Shown here in pieces: positions 17,579 to 29,733 of a DNA stretch of 64,000 nt. The translations under genes were made by a program, and so were the position numbers. The notes below the pieces were generated by a model. That model searched no databases and was not told where the DNA came from. It worked only from the letters and a program-made list of their open reading frames with translations. Within the stretch, counting starts at the first letter, position 1; the number at the start of each line of letters is the position of its first letter. Source of the DNA: an uncultured Chthoniobacterales bacterium (GTDB taxonomy: Bacteria; Verrucomicrobiota; Verrucomicrobiia; Chthoniobacterales; UBA10450); contig CADCTA010000001.1 of assembly GCA_902805675.1 (NCBI GenBank), positions 58,301 to 122,300 of the forward strand, given 5' to 3'.

Positions 17579-18238
17579 CTACTCCTGGCTGTCCGGCGGA
17601 GCCGGCACCGGAGCAGCCCCCGCCTGCGGGCTGCGCTGAATGATGCTGCGGACTCTTGGTGGCGGCGTGGGTAGCGTCGGGATCGGCGCCGGCTTGATCG
17701 GCGTGTTAGCGCCCGGCGTGGCACCAGGCACCTGCGGGAACGGCTGAGGCACGACCTGCGGCTGACCGCCCGCCGGTGGTTGCTGGACCGGCGCGGGTTG
17801 CGGAGCCGATGGTGCATTCGCGATCGGCTGGCTCAGCAGCGCCTGGTTAAACGTCAGGGTCGAAAATTGCCCATCCTTCGTGATCGTCACCTTTGTTGCG
17901 CCGACTTTATCGGACCACTCGATGTTCGAGATGCTAATCCCCTTCACCGGCTCCTTCGTGGTCAGGTACTCCTTGAAGTTCTTGTCCGTGCTCGACGCGA
18001 CCGTGACGAGATCGCCTTCTGGGGACCGCGCCGCGTTGGCGATGTACCAGTCCTTCGCGAAATTCGGCGCCGGTGGCGGCGTCGCCGCGGGGGCAGTGGC
18101 GACGGCAAAGGGCGAGCGATTCATCATCGCGTCGTAACGCGCGAGCTGAATCGGCTGCGGCAAGTCGTCGGCAGCGCGAGTGGTGCGCGGCGTAACGAGC
18201 AGTGCGGCGGAAGCGGCGGTGAGTAGCAGGTATTTCAT
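17579..18238 (-). CDS. Hypothetical proline-rich exported protein in T2SS block
   Basis: Signal peptide, Pro/Ala-rich linkers, adjacent to gspM/L-like genes. Confidence 0.65.
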   Translation of the reverse strand: MKYLLLTAASAALLVTPRTTRAADDLPQPIQLARYDAMMNRSPFAVATAPAATPPPAPNFAKDWYIANAARSPEGDLVTVASSTDKNFKEYLTTKEPVKGISISNIEWSDKVGATKVTITKDGQFSTLTFNQALLSQPIANAPSAPQPAPVQQPPAGGQPQVVPQPFPQVPGATPGANTPIKPAPIPTLPTPPPRVRSIIQRSPQAGAAPVPAPPDSQE

Positions 18239-18241
18239 GGC

Positions 18242-18784
18242 TTAGGTTTTGGGCGCGAACCAGCGCGCGATTTTGAATTTACCTCGCATCATCGTGGGGT
18301 CACTTGGCTCGATCGCGAGGTTTACACTTTCAAAGACAACGAAAGCTTCCGGCTGTTGAACGTCGTGCAGGAATCGCACGAGCGGCTGCCAGGGGCTTTT
18401 GGTTTCGACGGAGACGGAGGTGGATTGATGGGTTGGCGTGGCCTCCACTCCGCCAAGGTTTGGGTTCTCGACCAGCACGTTGTGCTTGCCGGCGATCTTC
18501 CCCACCTGGTCGAGCAACGTTGACGCTTCCCCGGGGCCTGCCAGCGTCGGCTGCTGTTTCTTCAGCCACGCTTCACGTTTCTCCCACATGCTGCGCTCCT
18601 TCAGCAGGAGGCTCTGCTGCGTGCGCGCTGCCTTGCGCGTGGCAAGGTCGGTGCGCGTCTGGGCGAGCGACCCCATCAGCCAGCTCCAGATAAGCCAGTT
18701 CACGAGGAGGAACAGCGCACCGCCGACCAACATCGAGAGAACGCGTTCGCGCCGATTCATGCGCTGGATAAATGCCGGCATCAT
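18242..18784 (-). CDS. GspM/PilO-like inner-membrane assembly protein
   Basis: Short cytoplasmic N-term, one TM (LFLLVNWLIWSWLMG), coiled coil, small C-terminal domain; position next to the GspL-like gene. Confidence 0.65.
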   Translation of the reverse strand: MMPAFIQRMNRRERVLSMLVGGALFLLVNWLIWSWLMGSLAQTRTDLATRKAARTQQSLLLKERSMWEKREAWLKKQQPTLAGPGEASTLLDQVGKIAGKHNVLVENPNLGGVEATPTHQSTSVSVETKSPWQPLVRFLHDVQQPEAFVVFESVNLAIEPSDPTMMRGKFKIARWFAPKT

Positions 18785-19995
18785 TTCGGTTTCCCCTCCA
18801 GGCGGAACTGCGCGTGCCCATTAGGCAGGATGCGCGGCGCAGCCATGTCGAACTGGAACATCTGCAAGTCGGGATGCTTTTTCACCTTGTCCGCGAATTG
18901 ATAGGCAAGCGCAGCTGAGGCCGCCTCGCCGCCGACGGAGACCTGACGCGCCGATTGATCGTACGCTGTGATCTGCACATCCGGCGACGGCAGGCTTTCG
19001 AACAGGTGCAGCAACACCTCGATCGGATAATAACGTGGATCGATCGCCGGCGAGAGCGCCTTCCAGCGCGCCTCCGTCTTACGGATGAACTCCGTCTTCG
19101 GCGCATCGCGTTCGATTCGTCGATCGAGCCGCCCGGTCTCGAGGCGCAGCACCAGCACGTAGGCGAAAAACAGCGCCAGGACTGCGGCGTAAACGCCTCC
19201 CGCGATCAGCAGGCGCTTCTTCCATTGCGCCTGTTTCGCGAGCTCCTCCCGCCGCTGGCGCCACGCACCGGGCAGCAAGTTGATCTTGGTTGCCGCTGGC
19301 GGCGTCTCGACGCCCATCAGGTCGGCGCGCCCGACAAACAGCCCCTCGACCGTGTCGCGCAGCTCGAACAGGCTCTCGTCCACAAACAGCGCCGGCGAAG
19401 TCGTGTCGATCCCTTGCAGCTGCGCGCTCAGCGCCAGCTGCGGGATGTCGCGGCGCAGCTGCGTAGCGTCTGCTCCGTTAAGCGAGCGCGTGAATCCCAG
19501 CTTCCCTTCCTCGCTGATCGCGCAGACAAGCGAGGCGTCTTCGCGATAGAGGAGGAAGGCCCGGCCCGCCGCCGCATGCGTCGCTGCACGTTGCGCGGCA
19601 TAAACCGTCACCTGGTCCGGTATGATCCCGCGCGACAGCAGCGGCGCAGCGAGTTCCGAGAGACGGTCGTTGTGGATCGCCACCGCCGACACGACGCTCG
19701 ATTGCTCCGTCTGCTCGATCACTTCGAAATCCGTCGTCACGTCTTCCGGCGCATACGGCAGCGCCTTCTCGATCTGAATGCGCACCATTTCGGCGAACTC
19801 CGACGGCTCGACGGTTGGCAGCCGGAGGCGTTGCGCCAGCACCGCCGTGACCGGCAGGCCGAGCACAATCGTCGTCGCGCCACTCAGCAGCGGCACGGCC
19901 TCGTCTAGCGACGCGACGGTGGTCACATCCCACGAGCCGTTTTGCGGCCCGGTGCGCACGACATTCCAGCCTGCCGAGGCGGGAATGAGAAACAC
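18781..19995 (-). CDS. GspL/PilM-PilN-like protein
   Basis: Actin-like N-terminal region (FAEMVRIQIEKALPYAPEDVTTDFEV), then a TM and a PilN-like C-terminal domain. Confidence 0.7.
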   Translation of the reverse strand: MFLIPASAGWNVVRTGPQNGSWDVTTVASLDEAVPLLSGATTIVLGLPVTAVLAQRLRLPTVEPSEFAEMVRIQIEKALPYAPEDVTTDFEVIEQTEQSSVVSAVAIHNDRLSELAAPLLSRGIIPDQVTVYAAQRAATHAAAGRAFLLYREDASLVCAISEEGKLGFTRSLNGADATQLRRDIPQLALSAQLQGIDTTSPALFVDESLFELRDTVEGLFVGRADLMGVETPPAATKINLLPGAWRQRREELAKQAQWKKRLLIAGGVYAAVLALFFAYVLVLRLETGRLDRRIERDAPKTEFIRKTEARWKALSPAIDPRYYPIEVLLHLFESLPSPDVQITAYDQSARQVSVGGEAASAALAYQFADKVKKHPDLQMFQFDMAAPRILPNGHAQFRLEGKPK

Positions 19996-20017
19996 TGATG
20001 AGGGCGGGGCGGCGATA

Positions 20018-20971
20018 CTAAAGCTCCTTCCAGCTGATCAGTTGCGGGACATTGCCGGATTTGCGGACGATCATCTGCACGACGCGCTTCACCTTGCCGG
20101 ACTGGCCCGTGCTGACAATGCGCATCACCTGGTCGCGGAACCCGACCAGCGCAGCGATCTGCTTAAACTGCTCCGCCGTGAATCCCAGCGCAACCCGCAC
20201 TTCGTCCAGCGTCTTGAAGGTGGCGTCGTCCTCCGTACCATCCAGCCCATCCTCGCCTCGACGCATGGCGAGGAATTGCTCGACGAGCGGCTCGGTCATC
20301 CCCGGCAGGCTGACGAGGAGATCCTCCGGCGCCCAGGCGAGATCGAGCGGTCCGGTGCTGTTCACCGTGATCTCCGCGTCCCAGCCAGGTTGCGCGACGA
20401 AATCACCCCAGCCACGGATGCGTTTCACATCGTCGATACGCGTGAGCAGCGTGTTGGTCGGCCGGTAATTATCCCCGTCCTCGGCGCCGTTGAGCCGCAC
20501 GAGATTATCCGGGTCCACCCAATCGAGCAGGCAATCGATCATGTGATCGCGCTCATTCAGGTCGATCCCTTTGCGTTCGAGATAACTGCGGAGCAGCTCG
20601 ATGCGCGCCGGGTTTTCGCCTGCGACCACCCAGTTCAGGTTTAAGCGCCCCCCCTCACCCGTGAGTCGCGCCTCAAAGGTTTGCGTGCGGCTGACTCCGC
20701 CGCGCAACAGCGGCGAACCGGGTTTCACTCCTGGATGCAAAGCAATCTCGCCGCCGGAAGCCGCCATCGCTGATGCCTCGATCACGCGCGCCGAGTGCGC
20801 GTTCAGCGCGAGCCCCGAACCGATGTCGATGGCCCAGGAGATCACCATCGCGCTGAGGAGAAACAGCGCCCACATCGAGAGCATCAACGCCGCGCCCGTG
20901 CTCGGCTGCTTTCGTGACGATCGCAGTTTCATCAGAGTGGCGTGCGCCCGAGAGCGATGATCGATTCCCAT
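20018..20971 (-). CDS. gspK: General secretion pathway protein K-like
   Basis: ALMLSMWALFLLSAMVISWAIDIG prepilin-like N-term; GGRLNLNW, LLDWVDPDNLVRLNGAEDGDNY. Confidence 0.82.
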   Translation of the reverse strand: MGIDHRSRAHATLMKLRSSRKQPSTGAALMLSMWALFLLSAMVISWAIDIGSGLALNAHSARVIEASAMAASGGEIALHPGVKPGSPLLRGGVSRTQTFEARLTGEGGRLNLNWVVAGENPARIELLRSYLERKGIDLNERDHMIDCLLDWVDPDNLVRLNGAEDGDNYRPTNTLLTRIDDVKRIRGWGDFVAQPGWDAEITVNSTGPLDLAWAPEDLLVSLPGMTEPLVEQFLAMRRGEDGLDGTEDDATFKTLDEVRVALGFTAEQFKQIAALVGFRDQVMRIVSTGQSGKVKRVVQMIVRKSGNVPQLISWKEL

Positions 20972-21561
20972 GGCGCCGGGCTATCGCTGCGCGCGATCGC
21001 GACCTTCACGAGGCGCGGCAGCGTCACGGTGTCGGTCCAGCGATCGACCCAGGTGTTCAGCCGCGGATCGAAGTAGCGGATTTGCAGGGATTGCACGTCG
21101 GGGAGCAGCGGAATCCAGCTCTCGCGGTCCGCGGCATTGGCTTCGTCTGTCTTCGGTCTGCGCGCGAGTCCAATCTCCATCTTCTCGCTGTCCTTAGCGA
21201 CTGGGCGTAACCGCATGCTGACGCGGTATTCGCCGGCGGCGTAACGCGTCAGCAGCCCCGGCCCCGCGCTGCTTACCCATGTGATCTCGTCGCGCGGCCG
21301 CTCGTTCAATTTAAATGGCTCACCGAGCAGCGCGCCGGCGCCGGCGGGCAGGCTCTGCCATTGGGTGGCGAGAAGACTTTCGAAGCCGGAATAGCGCGCG
21401 TCGGTGGCGTTCACGAGCGCGGAAACGCGCAGCGCGGTCAGGTTCGATTGCACGAAGCGATAGATCGCGACCGACATCATCGCGAGGATGACGACGGCGA
21501 ACATAATCTCGAGCAGCGTGAACGCGCTGCTCACGTTGCGCTTAACCCGCGCGGTAGACAT
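20932..21561 (-). CDS. gspJ: Prepilin-type minor pseudopilin (GspJ-like)
   Basis: SAFTLLEIMFAVVILAMMSVAIYRF. Confidence 0.75.
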   Translation of the reverse strand: MSTARVKRNVSSAFTLLEIMFAVVILAMMSVAIYRFVQSNLTALRVSALVNATDARYSGFESLLATQWQSLPAGAGALLGEPFKLNERPRDEITWVSSAGPGLLTRYAAGEYRVSMRLRPVAKDSEKMEIGLARRPKTDEANAADRESWIPLLPDVQSLQIRYFDPRLNTWVDRWTDTVTLPRLVKVAIARSDSPAPWESIIALGRTPL

Positions 21562-21952
21562 AGAATTCGATGCGACGCGTTTGGGCGACGCCGCTGCGGT
21601 TCCATTCCGCGGTTAACGAGACGCGGTTGATATTACCGACGTCGAGGTTTTTCTCATCCTTCAACTCAGCGGGCGCGCTGGCCTGGATGAGTTTCACCGG
21701 TCCATAGCCGGTCTCGATGTTCGCCTCCCACTTGGCGTCGGGGAAGCCGGGAGTCGCCTGCACTTCAGCCATGCGATTCGCGAGGACTTGCCGCACGCGA
21801 TCCTCCTGCGCGCTTAACGTCACGGCGTTCATGCAATTCTCCACCGAGCGGCCGAGCGATAGTACGCCCACGACGAAAATGGTGACGCCGATCATCACCT
21901 CGTAGAGCGCGAACGCGCGGCTGCGCTGGCTATTTCGTCGCATAACTCGCAA
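21542..21952 (-). CDS. gspI: Minor pseudopilin (GspI-like)
   Basis: RAFALYEVMIGVTIFVVGVLSLGRSV; operon position. Confidence 0.7.
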   Translation of the reverse strand: MRVMRRNSQRSRAFALYEVMIGVTIFVVGVLSLGRSVENCMNAVTLSAQEDRVRQVLANRMAEVQATPGFPDAKWEANIETGYGPVKLIQASAPAELKDEKNLDVGNINRVSLTAEWNRSGVAQTRRIEFYVYRAG

Positions 21953-22406
21953 TCTCTGCCCGGCCCGTCAGCGCGGAGTAGTTTGCCGTCCACGAGCCGT
22001 CCACGCCTTTATAGGTGACAACGGCCGGCTCGCACGTTCCCGATGGCCAGAAAGCCCAGTCCGCCGGCGGATCCTCAGCCAACGCCGCCGGCAGGTTCAG
22101 CACGTACGCGTCACCTTTGCGCAGCTGCAGCTTCGCGACCGGCTCCGGATCTTCGTCGTTCATGACGGCTTCGGGTCGAAGGATGACGTGGTCCTTTTGC
22201 CAGGAGATCAAATAGGAGCGGCGCTCAATGACCGCCTTCTCCTGCGCCAGCTGCACAAACTTGTTCATCTCATCAAGCGAGCGCCGCAGTCGCCGGTCGG
22301 CGAGAACGCCATTCAGGCTCGGCACGCCCACGAAGAGCAAGAGCATGAGGATGAAGACCGCCATGACGATCTCGATCAGCGTGAACGCCTCGACCTCCCT
22401 ACGCAC
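21930..22406 (-). CDS. gspH: Minor pseudopilin (GspH-like)
   Basis: EAFTLIEIVMAVFILMLLLFVGVPSL. Confidence 0.75.
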   Translation of the reverse strand: MRREVEAFTLIEIVMAVFILMLLLFVGVPSLNGVLADRRLRRSLDEMNKFVQLAQEKAVIERRSYLISWQKDHVILRPEAVMNDEDPEPVAKLQLRKGDAYVLNLPAALAEDPPADWAFWPSGTCEPAVVTYKGVDGSWTANYSALTGRAEIASYATK

Positions 22407-22505
22407 CCGCCGAATGTAATCCCCTGCGCCTCAAATCACAACACATGCTCAGGCGGCCACAAGCGGCGCTTCTCGGGCACGATCCTAGCTTGTGGCTTGA
22501 AGCGC

Positions 22506-23699
22506 ATGAACAGGGAAATCATCGATGCGCTGCTCACCGGGATGCTTCAGAGCGGCGATGGAGTGTCGGATCTTTTATTCGTCGCGGGCAAGCCGCCGCT
22601 CGTGGAGTTCCACGGCCGCCTGCAGGAGTTCCCGATCGACGTGCCGGACGGCGTGATGTGTTCCGAGCTGATCGAGCAGATCGCGCTCGTCATGATCGAC
22701 GGCAACGAGCGGCTCACGGGTGATCTCGCCAAGAATGGCTCGTGCGATTGCAGCTACGCGATCGCAGGCCTGGCGCGGTTCCGCGTCAACATCTTCAAGC
22801 AGTGCGGCCGCTTCGCCATCGTGATGCGCAAGCTGGCATCGGAGATTCCCACGCTCGAGAAGCTCGGGCTGCCTCCGGTTTTTCGCGAGATGATCAAGGA
22901 GAAGAACGGCATCATCTTCATCACCGGCGGCACCGGAAGCGGCAAGACGACCACGCTCGCCGCCATGCTCAATGAGCTGAATCGCAGCCAGGAGATTCAC
23001 ATCCTCACGCTCGAGGATCCGATCGAGTTCATGCACCCGCACATGAAGGCTGCCTTCAGCCAGCGCGAGCTCGGGAAGGATTTCTTCACCTTCGCCGACG
23101 GACTGCGCGCGGCCCTGCGGCAGGCGCCGAAAGTCATCCTCGTGGGAGAGATCCGCGATCGCGAAACGATGGAGATCGCGATGACCGCGTCAGAAACTGG
23201 TCACGTAGTGTTCAGCACGCTGCACACGATCAACGCCGGCCAGACGATCAACCGAATCCTCGGCATGTTCAGCCGCGAGGAAGAGCAGCAGCTTCGCCAG
23301 CGTCTCGCCGAGACGGTGCGGTATGTCGTCAGCCAGCGCCTGGTCAGCAAAGTCGGCGGCGGACGCTTGATGGTGAGCGAGATCATGGGCAGCAGCTTGC
23401 GCACGCGCGAGACGATCCTCTACGGCGAAGCGGAGGGGAAGACCTTCCAGGAGATCATTGAAGCCGGCAGCACACTCGGCTGGCATTCGTTCGACCAGTC
23501 GCTGCTCAAGGCTTACAGCGAGGGCCTGGTCAGCGAACAGGACGCGATGCTTTATTGCTCGAACAAGGGCAAATTCCGCCGCGAGCTCGACGCTTTCAAG
23601 AAGCTCTCCGGGTTCAGCGAGGAACAGGAGGAACCGTCCGGCCTGAAGATGAATGTCGTCGCCGGCCATGCGAAGGCGGCGTTGGCGCGGGGGCGGTAG
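22506..23699 (+). CDS. pilT: PilT/PilU-family twitching motility ATPase
   Basis: IIFITGGTGSGKTTTLAAMLNELN, HILTLEDPIEF, LVGEIRDRETMEIAMTASETGHVVFSTLHT. Confidence 0.9.
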   Translation: MNREIIDALLTGMLQSGDGVSDLLFVAGKPPLVEFHGRLQEFPIDVPDGVMCSELIEQIALVMIDGNERLTGDLAKNGSCDCSYAIAGLARFRVNIFKQCGRFAIVMRKLASEIPTLEKLGLPPVFREMIKEKNGIIFITGGTGSGKTTTLAAMLNELNRSQEIHILTLEDPIEFMHPHMKAAFSQRELGKDFFTFADGLRAALRQAPKVILVGEIRDRETMEIAMTASETGHVVFSTLHTINAGQTINRILGMFSREEEQQLRQRLAETVRYVVSQRLVSKVGGGRLMVSEIMGSSLRTRETILYGEAEGKTFQEIIEAGSTLGWHSFDQSLLKAYSEGLVSEQDAMLYCSNKGKFRRELDAFKKLSGFSEEQEEPSGLKMNVVAGHAKAALARGR

Positions 23700-23714
23700 A
23701 TCGGGGACAGGGCG

Positions 23715-24119
23715 TCAGCTCTTATCGACGCTGTACTTGCCGGGTCCGACGAGGAGCAAGCCGACCAGCATCACGCATAACTCGATCGCGGCCAGATTAC
23801 CGCGCACCGTCCCGCCGCCGTCGAAGGCGCCGATCGCGTGCACGAGCGTGAGGGCGAGCACCAGCAAAACGCCCGGCCGGAAGAATAGGCCGAGGATCAT
23901 CAACACCGCGCCCATGCAGCCGGCGAGCGCGCCAAGGAAGCCCCAGATCTGGTAATTCGACGCGATTCCGATATTGCGGATCCCGCTTCCGAAGCTCCCC
24001 CATCGCGCCGGCCCTGAGAGCAGCACCGGGCCGGTCAGGATGACGAAGAGCACGCCGAGTGCGACGCGCATCAACAGCAGCCCCGCCTCACGATACTTTC
24101 CGAGCCATTGCATCCGCAT
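23715..24119 (-). CDS. DoxX family membrane protein
   Basis: 134 aa, 4 TM, MRVALGVLFVILTGPVLLSG. Confidence 0.65.
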   Translation of the reverse strand: MRMQWLGKYREAGLLLMRVALGVLFVILTGPVLLSGPARWGSFGSGIRNIGIASNYQIWGFLGALAGCMGAVLMILGLFFRPGVLLVLALTLVHAIGAFDGGGTVRGNLAAIELCVMLVGLLLVGPGKYSVDKS

Positions 24120-24183
24120 CGCGCGACGCTGGCCGGATCAAAGACAGATTGCAAATCAAAGGCGCGCGCCGAAACGTGTGCGC

Positions 24184-24897
24184 ATGGCCGGAGTGACGAA
24201 AGCGGTGCTGCTCGCCGCAGGACGAGGCACGCGCATGCGCGAGCTGACGAATGAGTTGCCGAAGCCGATGCTGGTCGTCGGCACGAAGCCGATCCTGCAG
24301 CACATCATCGAAGGAATCCGGCTGGCCGGCGTGACTGACGTGCTGCTGATCGTCGGCTACCGCGCGGACGTGGTGCGCGATTTCTTCGGCGACGGCAGCC
24401 AGTTCGACGTCCGAATCGATTACGCCACGCAAGTGGTGCAGGATGGAACGGGCAAGGTCGTCGAGCTCGCTCGCGAGTTTTGCGGCAGCGATCCGTTCCT
24501 GCTCAGCTACGGCGACATCCTCATCGAGGCGGCTAACTACGCGACACTCACCGCGCCCTCCGCAGACGTGGAAGCGATCGTCAGCGTGAAGCGCAACGAA
24601 GACGTGAGTAAAGGCGGCGCCGTCTTCGTGAACGACAAGTTCGAGCTCGTCGACTTGCGCGAAAAACCGCTGCCCGGCGAGCCGACCAGCCCTTGGTACA
24701 ACGCCGGCGTTTACACGTTCCGGGCGAGCATCTTCGACTTCACCGCGCGCCTGCAGCGTTCGCCGCGCGGCGAGTTCGAGCTCACCGATGCGATCCGCGA
24801 GCTGGCGCAGTCCGGCAGGAAGGTGCAGGCGTTCGAGCTTGCCGGAAGCTGGGCCGACGTCCGCGATCCAGAGATCCTCGCCGAGCTAAATCGTTAA
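24184..24897 (+). CDS. Nucleotidyltransferase family protein (NDP-sugar pyrophosphorylase-like)
   Basis: KAVLLAAGRGTRMRELTNELPKPMLVVGTKPILQHIIEGI. Confidence 0.9.
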   Translation: MAGVTKAVLLAAGRGTRMRELTNELPKPMLVVGTKPILQHIIEGIRLAGVTDVLLIVGYRADVVRDFFGDGSQFDVRIDYATQVVQDGTGKVVELAREFCGSDPFLLSYGDILIEAANYATLTAPSADVEAIVSVKRNEDVSKGGAVFVNDKFELVDLREKPLPGEPTSPWYNAGVYTFRASIFDFTARLQRSPRGEFELTDAIRELAQSGRKVQAFELAGSWADVRDPEILAELNR

Positions 24898-24899
24898 GT

Positions 24900-25007
24900 G
24901 GTAGGGACAGCGCGCTGCGCTGTCCGGAGGGCGTGCCACACGCACAGAACGCGCGAATCCCCCGACCTTGCCACACGCACCGGACGCCGCAGCGCGGCGT
25001 CCCTACC
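24900..25007. repeat. Palindromic element family C copy 1 (GGTAGGGACAGCGCGCTGCGCTGTCCG ... CGGACGCCGCAGCGCGGCGTCCCTACC)
   Basis: Inverted arms; related copies at 37547 and 58207. Confidence 0.78.
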
Positions 25008-25845
25008 GAGCGTTCTCGACCGGCTCAGGCTCGCCGTGCTCGCCGTTCTCGCTCTCCGCTTCCTCCTCGATCTCGCGCTGCCACGCCTTCGACAGCCAGG
25101 GCCGGATGAATCCGTAGAGCAGATACGACAGGAACAGGACCGCTGGCATCCACTCGTAGTTCATCACGGTGAAGATCAGCACGACGGCGATGATCAGGAA
25201 CCGCGGCGCGGACCGCGTGGTTTTCCAGCCCAGACCCTTGAAGCTCGGGTAGCTGAACCCGCTAAACATCATGAACGATAGGAAGAGCATGAGCGGCGGC
25301 AGCACCCATTTCCACCGGCCGATATCGTGGTCGCGCTCGCCGAGCCACCACAGCATGAACAACGTCAGCGACGCGATCACGCCCGCGGCTGCCGGGATGG
25401 GGAAGCCGCGGAAATTCTTATCGCTGCCGCCCTTCTGCCCGGCTGCTGCAATGCAATTAAAACGCGCGAGCCGCAGGCCGCCGCAAAGGAGATAGACGAA
25501 CGCGACGACCCAGCCGGCTCGCGGGAAATCCACCAGCACGATGCGGTAAACCATCAGGGCCGGTGCGAGGCCGAACGATACAATGTCGGCTAACGAGTCG
25601 AACTCACGCCCAAACGCGCTGTCCTGACCGCCCAGCCGCGCCAGCCGGCCATCGAGCAAATCAAAGATGCACGCTCCCAGAATGTACCAAATCGCGGTGT
25701 GGAAGAGTGCCGCGGCGGCCTCCGCATCTGAGCCTTGCAGGAGCGCGCCCTGCACAATCTTTAGCGTAGCCGCAAACCCGCAGAACAGGTTCCCCGCCGT
25801 CATCAAATTCGGCAGGAGGTAAATCTTCGGGCTCTGGTCGCTCAT
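25003..25845 (-). CDS. pssA: CDP-diacylglycerol--serine O-phosphatidyltransferase
   Basis: YLLPNLMTAGNLFCGF; DLLDGRLARLGGQDSAFGREFDSLADIVSFG (CDP-alcohol phosphotransferase motif). Confidence 0.93.
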   Translation of the reverse strand: MSDQSPKIYLLPNLMTAGNLFCGFAATLKIVQGALLQGSDAEAAAALFHTAIWYILGACIFDLLDGRLARLGGQDSAFGREFDSLADIVSFGLAPALMVYRIVLVDFPRAGWVVAFVYLLCGGLRLARFNCIAAAGQKGGSDKNFRGFPIPAAAGVIASLTLFMLWWLGERDHDIGRWKWVLPPLMLFLSFMMFSGFSYPSFKGLGWKTTRSAPRFLIIAVVLIFTVMNYEWMPAVLFLSYLLYGFIRPWLSKAWQREIEEEAESENGEHGEPEPVENAR

Positions 25846-25847
25846 GG

Positions 25848-26477
25848 CTACGGCAGGCGCGCGATGATCGTGATGCCGCCGACGACCCGGTCGCCGACTT
25901 TCACCACCACCGTCGCGTCGAGCGGCAAAAACACTTCCGTCCGCGAGCCAAACCGAATCATCCCGAAGCGCTCGCCCTTCTTCACCTCGTCGCCCACCTT
26001 TGACCAGCCAACGATCCGCCGCGCGATCGCGCCGGTCAGTTGCTTCACGACGATCGTCGCGCGCGTGTTCTCGAACGCCCACGTCATCGACTCGTTCTTG
26101 TTCGAGCACTCCGTGCTGCGCGCGTCCAGGCAAAGGCCTTCGCGATGCTGACGGTACGTCACGCGTCCGTCGACGGGCGCCCGGTTTGTGTGCACGTCGA
26201 AAACCGAGAGGAAAATACCGACGCGCCTCTGCGGCGCCTTCAGCACCTCCGTCTCTTCGGTTTCTATGATGTCCGACACCACACCATCCGCCGCGGCGAC
26301 CACTGCATCGGGGTCGGCCGGCGTGGTGCGTTCCGGATCACGGAAGAACGCGAACGTGTAGGCTATCAGCGCGATCCAGATCAGCGATATCCAGGGGCTG
26401 ATCAGCCAGCTGCCGATCGCCAGGATTGCGAGAATCGCGAAAATCCAGCGCGCTTCGTAGAGGGTTTGCCGGCGCAT
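25848..26477 (-). CDS. psd: Phosphatidylserine decarboxylase family protein
   Basis: FFRDPERTTP, VFDVHTNRAPVDGRV, ERFGMIRFGSRTEVFLP; adjacent to pssA. Confidence 0.93.
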   Translation of the reverse strand: MRRQTLYEARWIFAILAILAIGSWLISPWISLIWIALIAYTFAFFRDPERTTPADPDAVVAAADGVVSDIIETEETEVLKAPQRRVGIFLSVFDVHTNRAPVDGRVTYRQHREGLCLDARSTECSNKNESMTWAFENTRATIVVKQLTGAIARRIVGWSKVGDEVKKGERFGMIRFGSRTEVFLPLDATVVVKVGDRVVGGITIIARLP

Positions 26478-26534
26478 ACGCGTCGGGAGTTTCGGGGTTT
26501 ACGAACCGGCGGTCAACCACGCACGGCTGAGGTG

Positions 26535-26855
26535 CTAGTGCGGAGACGAAGCCTTCAAGCCGATAATCCCGATCAGGATCAACGCGATGCAGCCCAGCCG
26601 AACCGCGGTGCGCGGCTCGCCGAAGAAGATGATGCCTGCGATTGCAGTGCCGACCGCGCCGATGCCGGTCCAGACGGCGTAGCCAGTACCGATTGGGAGC
26701 GATCTCAGCGCAAGCGAGAGGAGGAACAAGCTGATGACGATCAGGCTGGCGGTAATGATGCTCGGCCACAAACGGGTCCAGCCGTCGGTCTGCTTCAGGC
26801 CGATCGCCCACGCCACTTCGGTGAGTCCGGCCAGAAACAGGTAGAGCCACGCCAT
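26535..26855 (-). CDS. SMR-family efflux transporter (SugE/EmrE-like)
   Basis: [25 protein letters not shown]...[26 protein letters not shown]. Confidence 0.92.
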   Translation of the reverse strand: MAWLYLFLAGLTEVAWAIGLKQTDGWTRLWPSIITASLIVISLFLLSLALRSLPIGTGYAVWTGIGAVGTAIAGIIFFGEPRTAVRLGCIALILIGIIGLKASSPH

Positions 26856-26895
26856 ATGCTCGAAGCTTCAGCGCCCTTGCAGCTCGCGTCGAGCC

Positions 26896-26988
26896 GTCAT
26901 TCCGACCGTAGCGAAGCGGAGTGGAGGAATCCCGTGGCGAAGCTCTTGGGCAGAGCCGCGGGATGTCTCGACTTGCGCTCGACATGAC
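26896..26988. repeat. Dispersed palindromic element, family A copy 2
   Basis: GTCATTCCGACCGTAGCGAAGCGGAGTGGAGGAATCCCGTGGC...GGGATGTCTCGACTTGCGCTCGACATGAC. Confidence 0.75.
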
Positions 26989-27089
26989 CATCTTTGGGAG
27001 CGCCTTGCAAACCACAACACGGTGTAGAGCGATCAAATCCGCTGCCCAATATCTGGTGCATTCCGGCACCCGACCAAGAGGAGAAATAA

Positions 27090-29732
<2,643 letters not shown>

Positions 29733-29733
29733 C

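Noticed and set aside
18955-19908. 317-aa plus-strand ORF
   Set aside because: Antisense to the GspL/PilM-like gene.
25846-26133. N-terminal extension of the pssA ORF in the track
   Set aside because: Overlaps psd on the same strand in another frame; homologous PssA proteins start near MSDQSPKIYLLPNLMTAGN.
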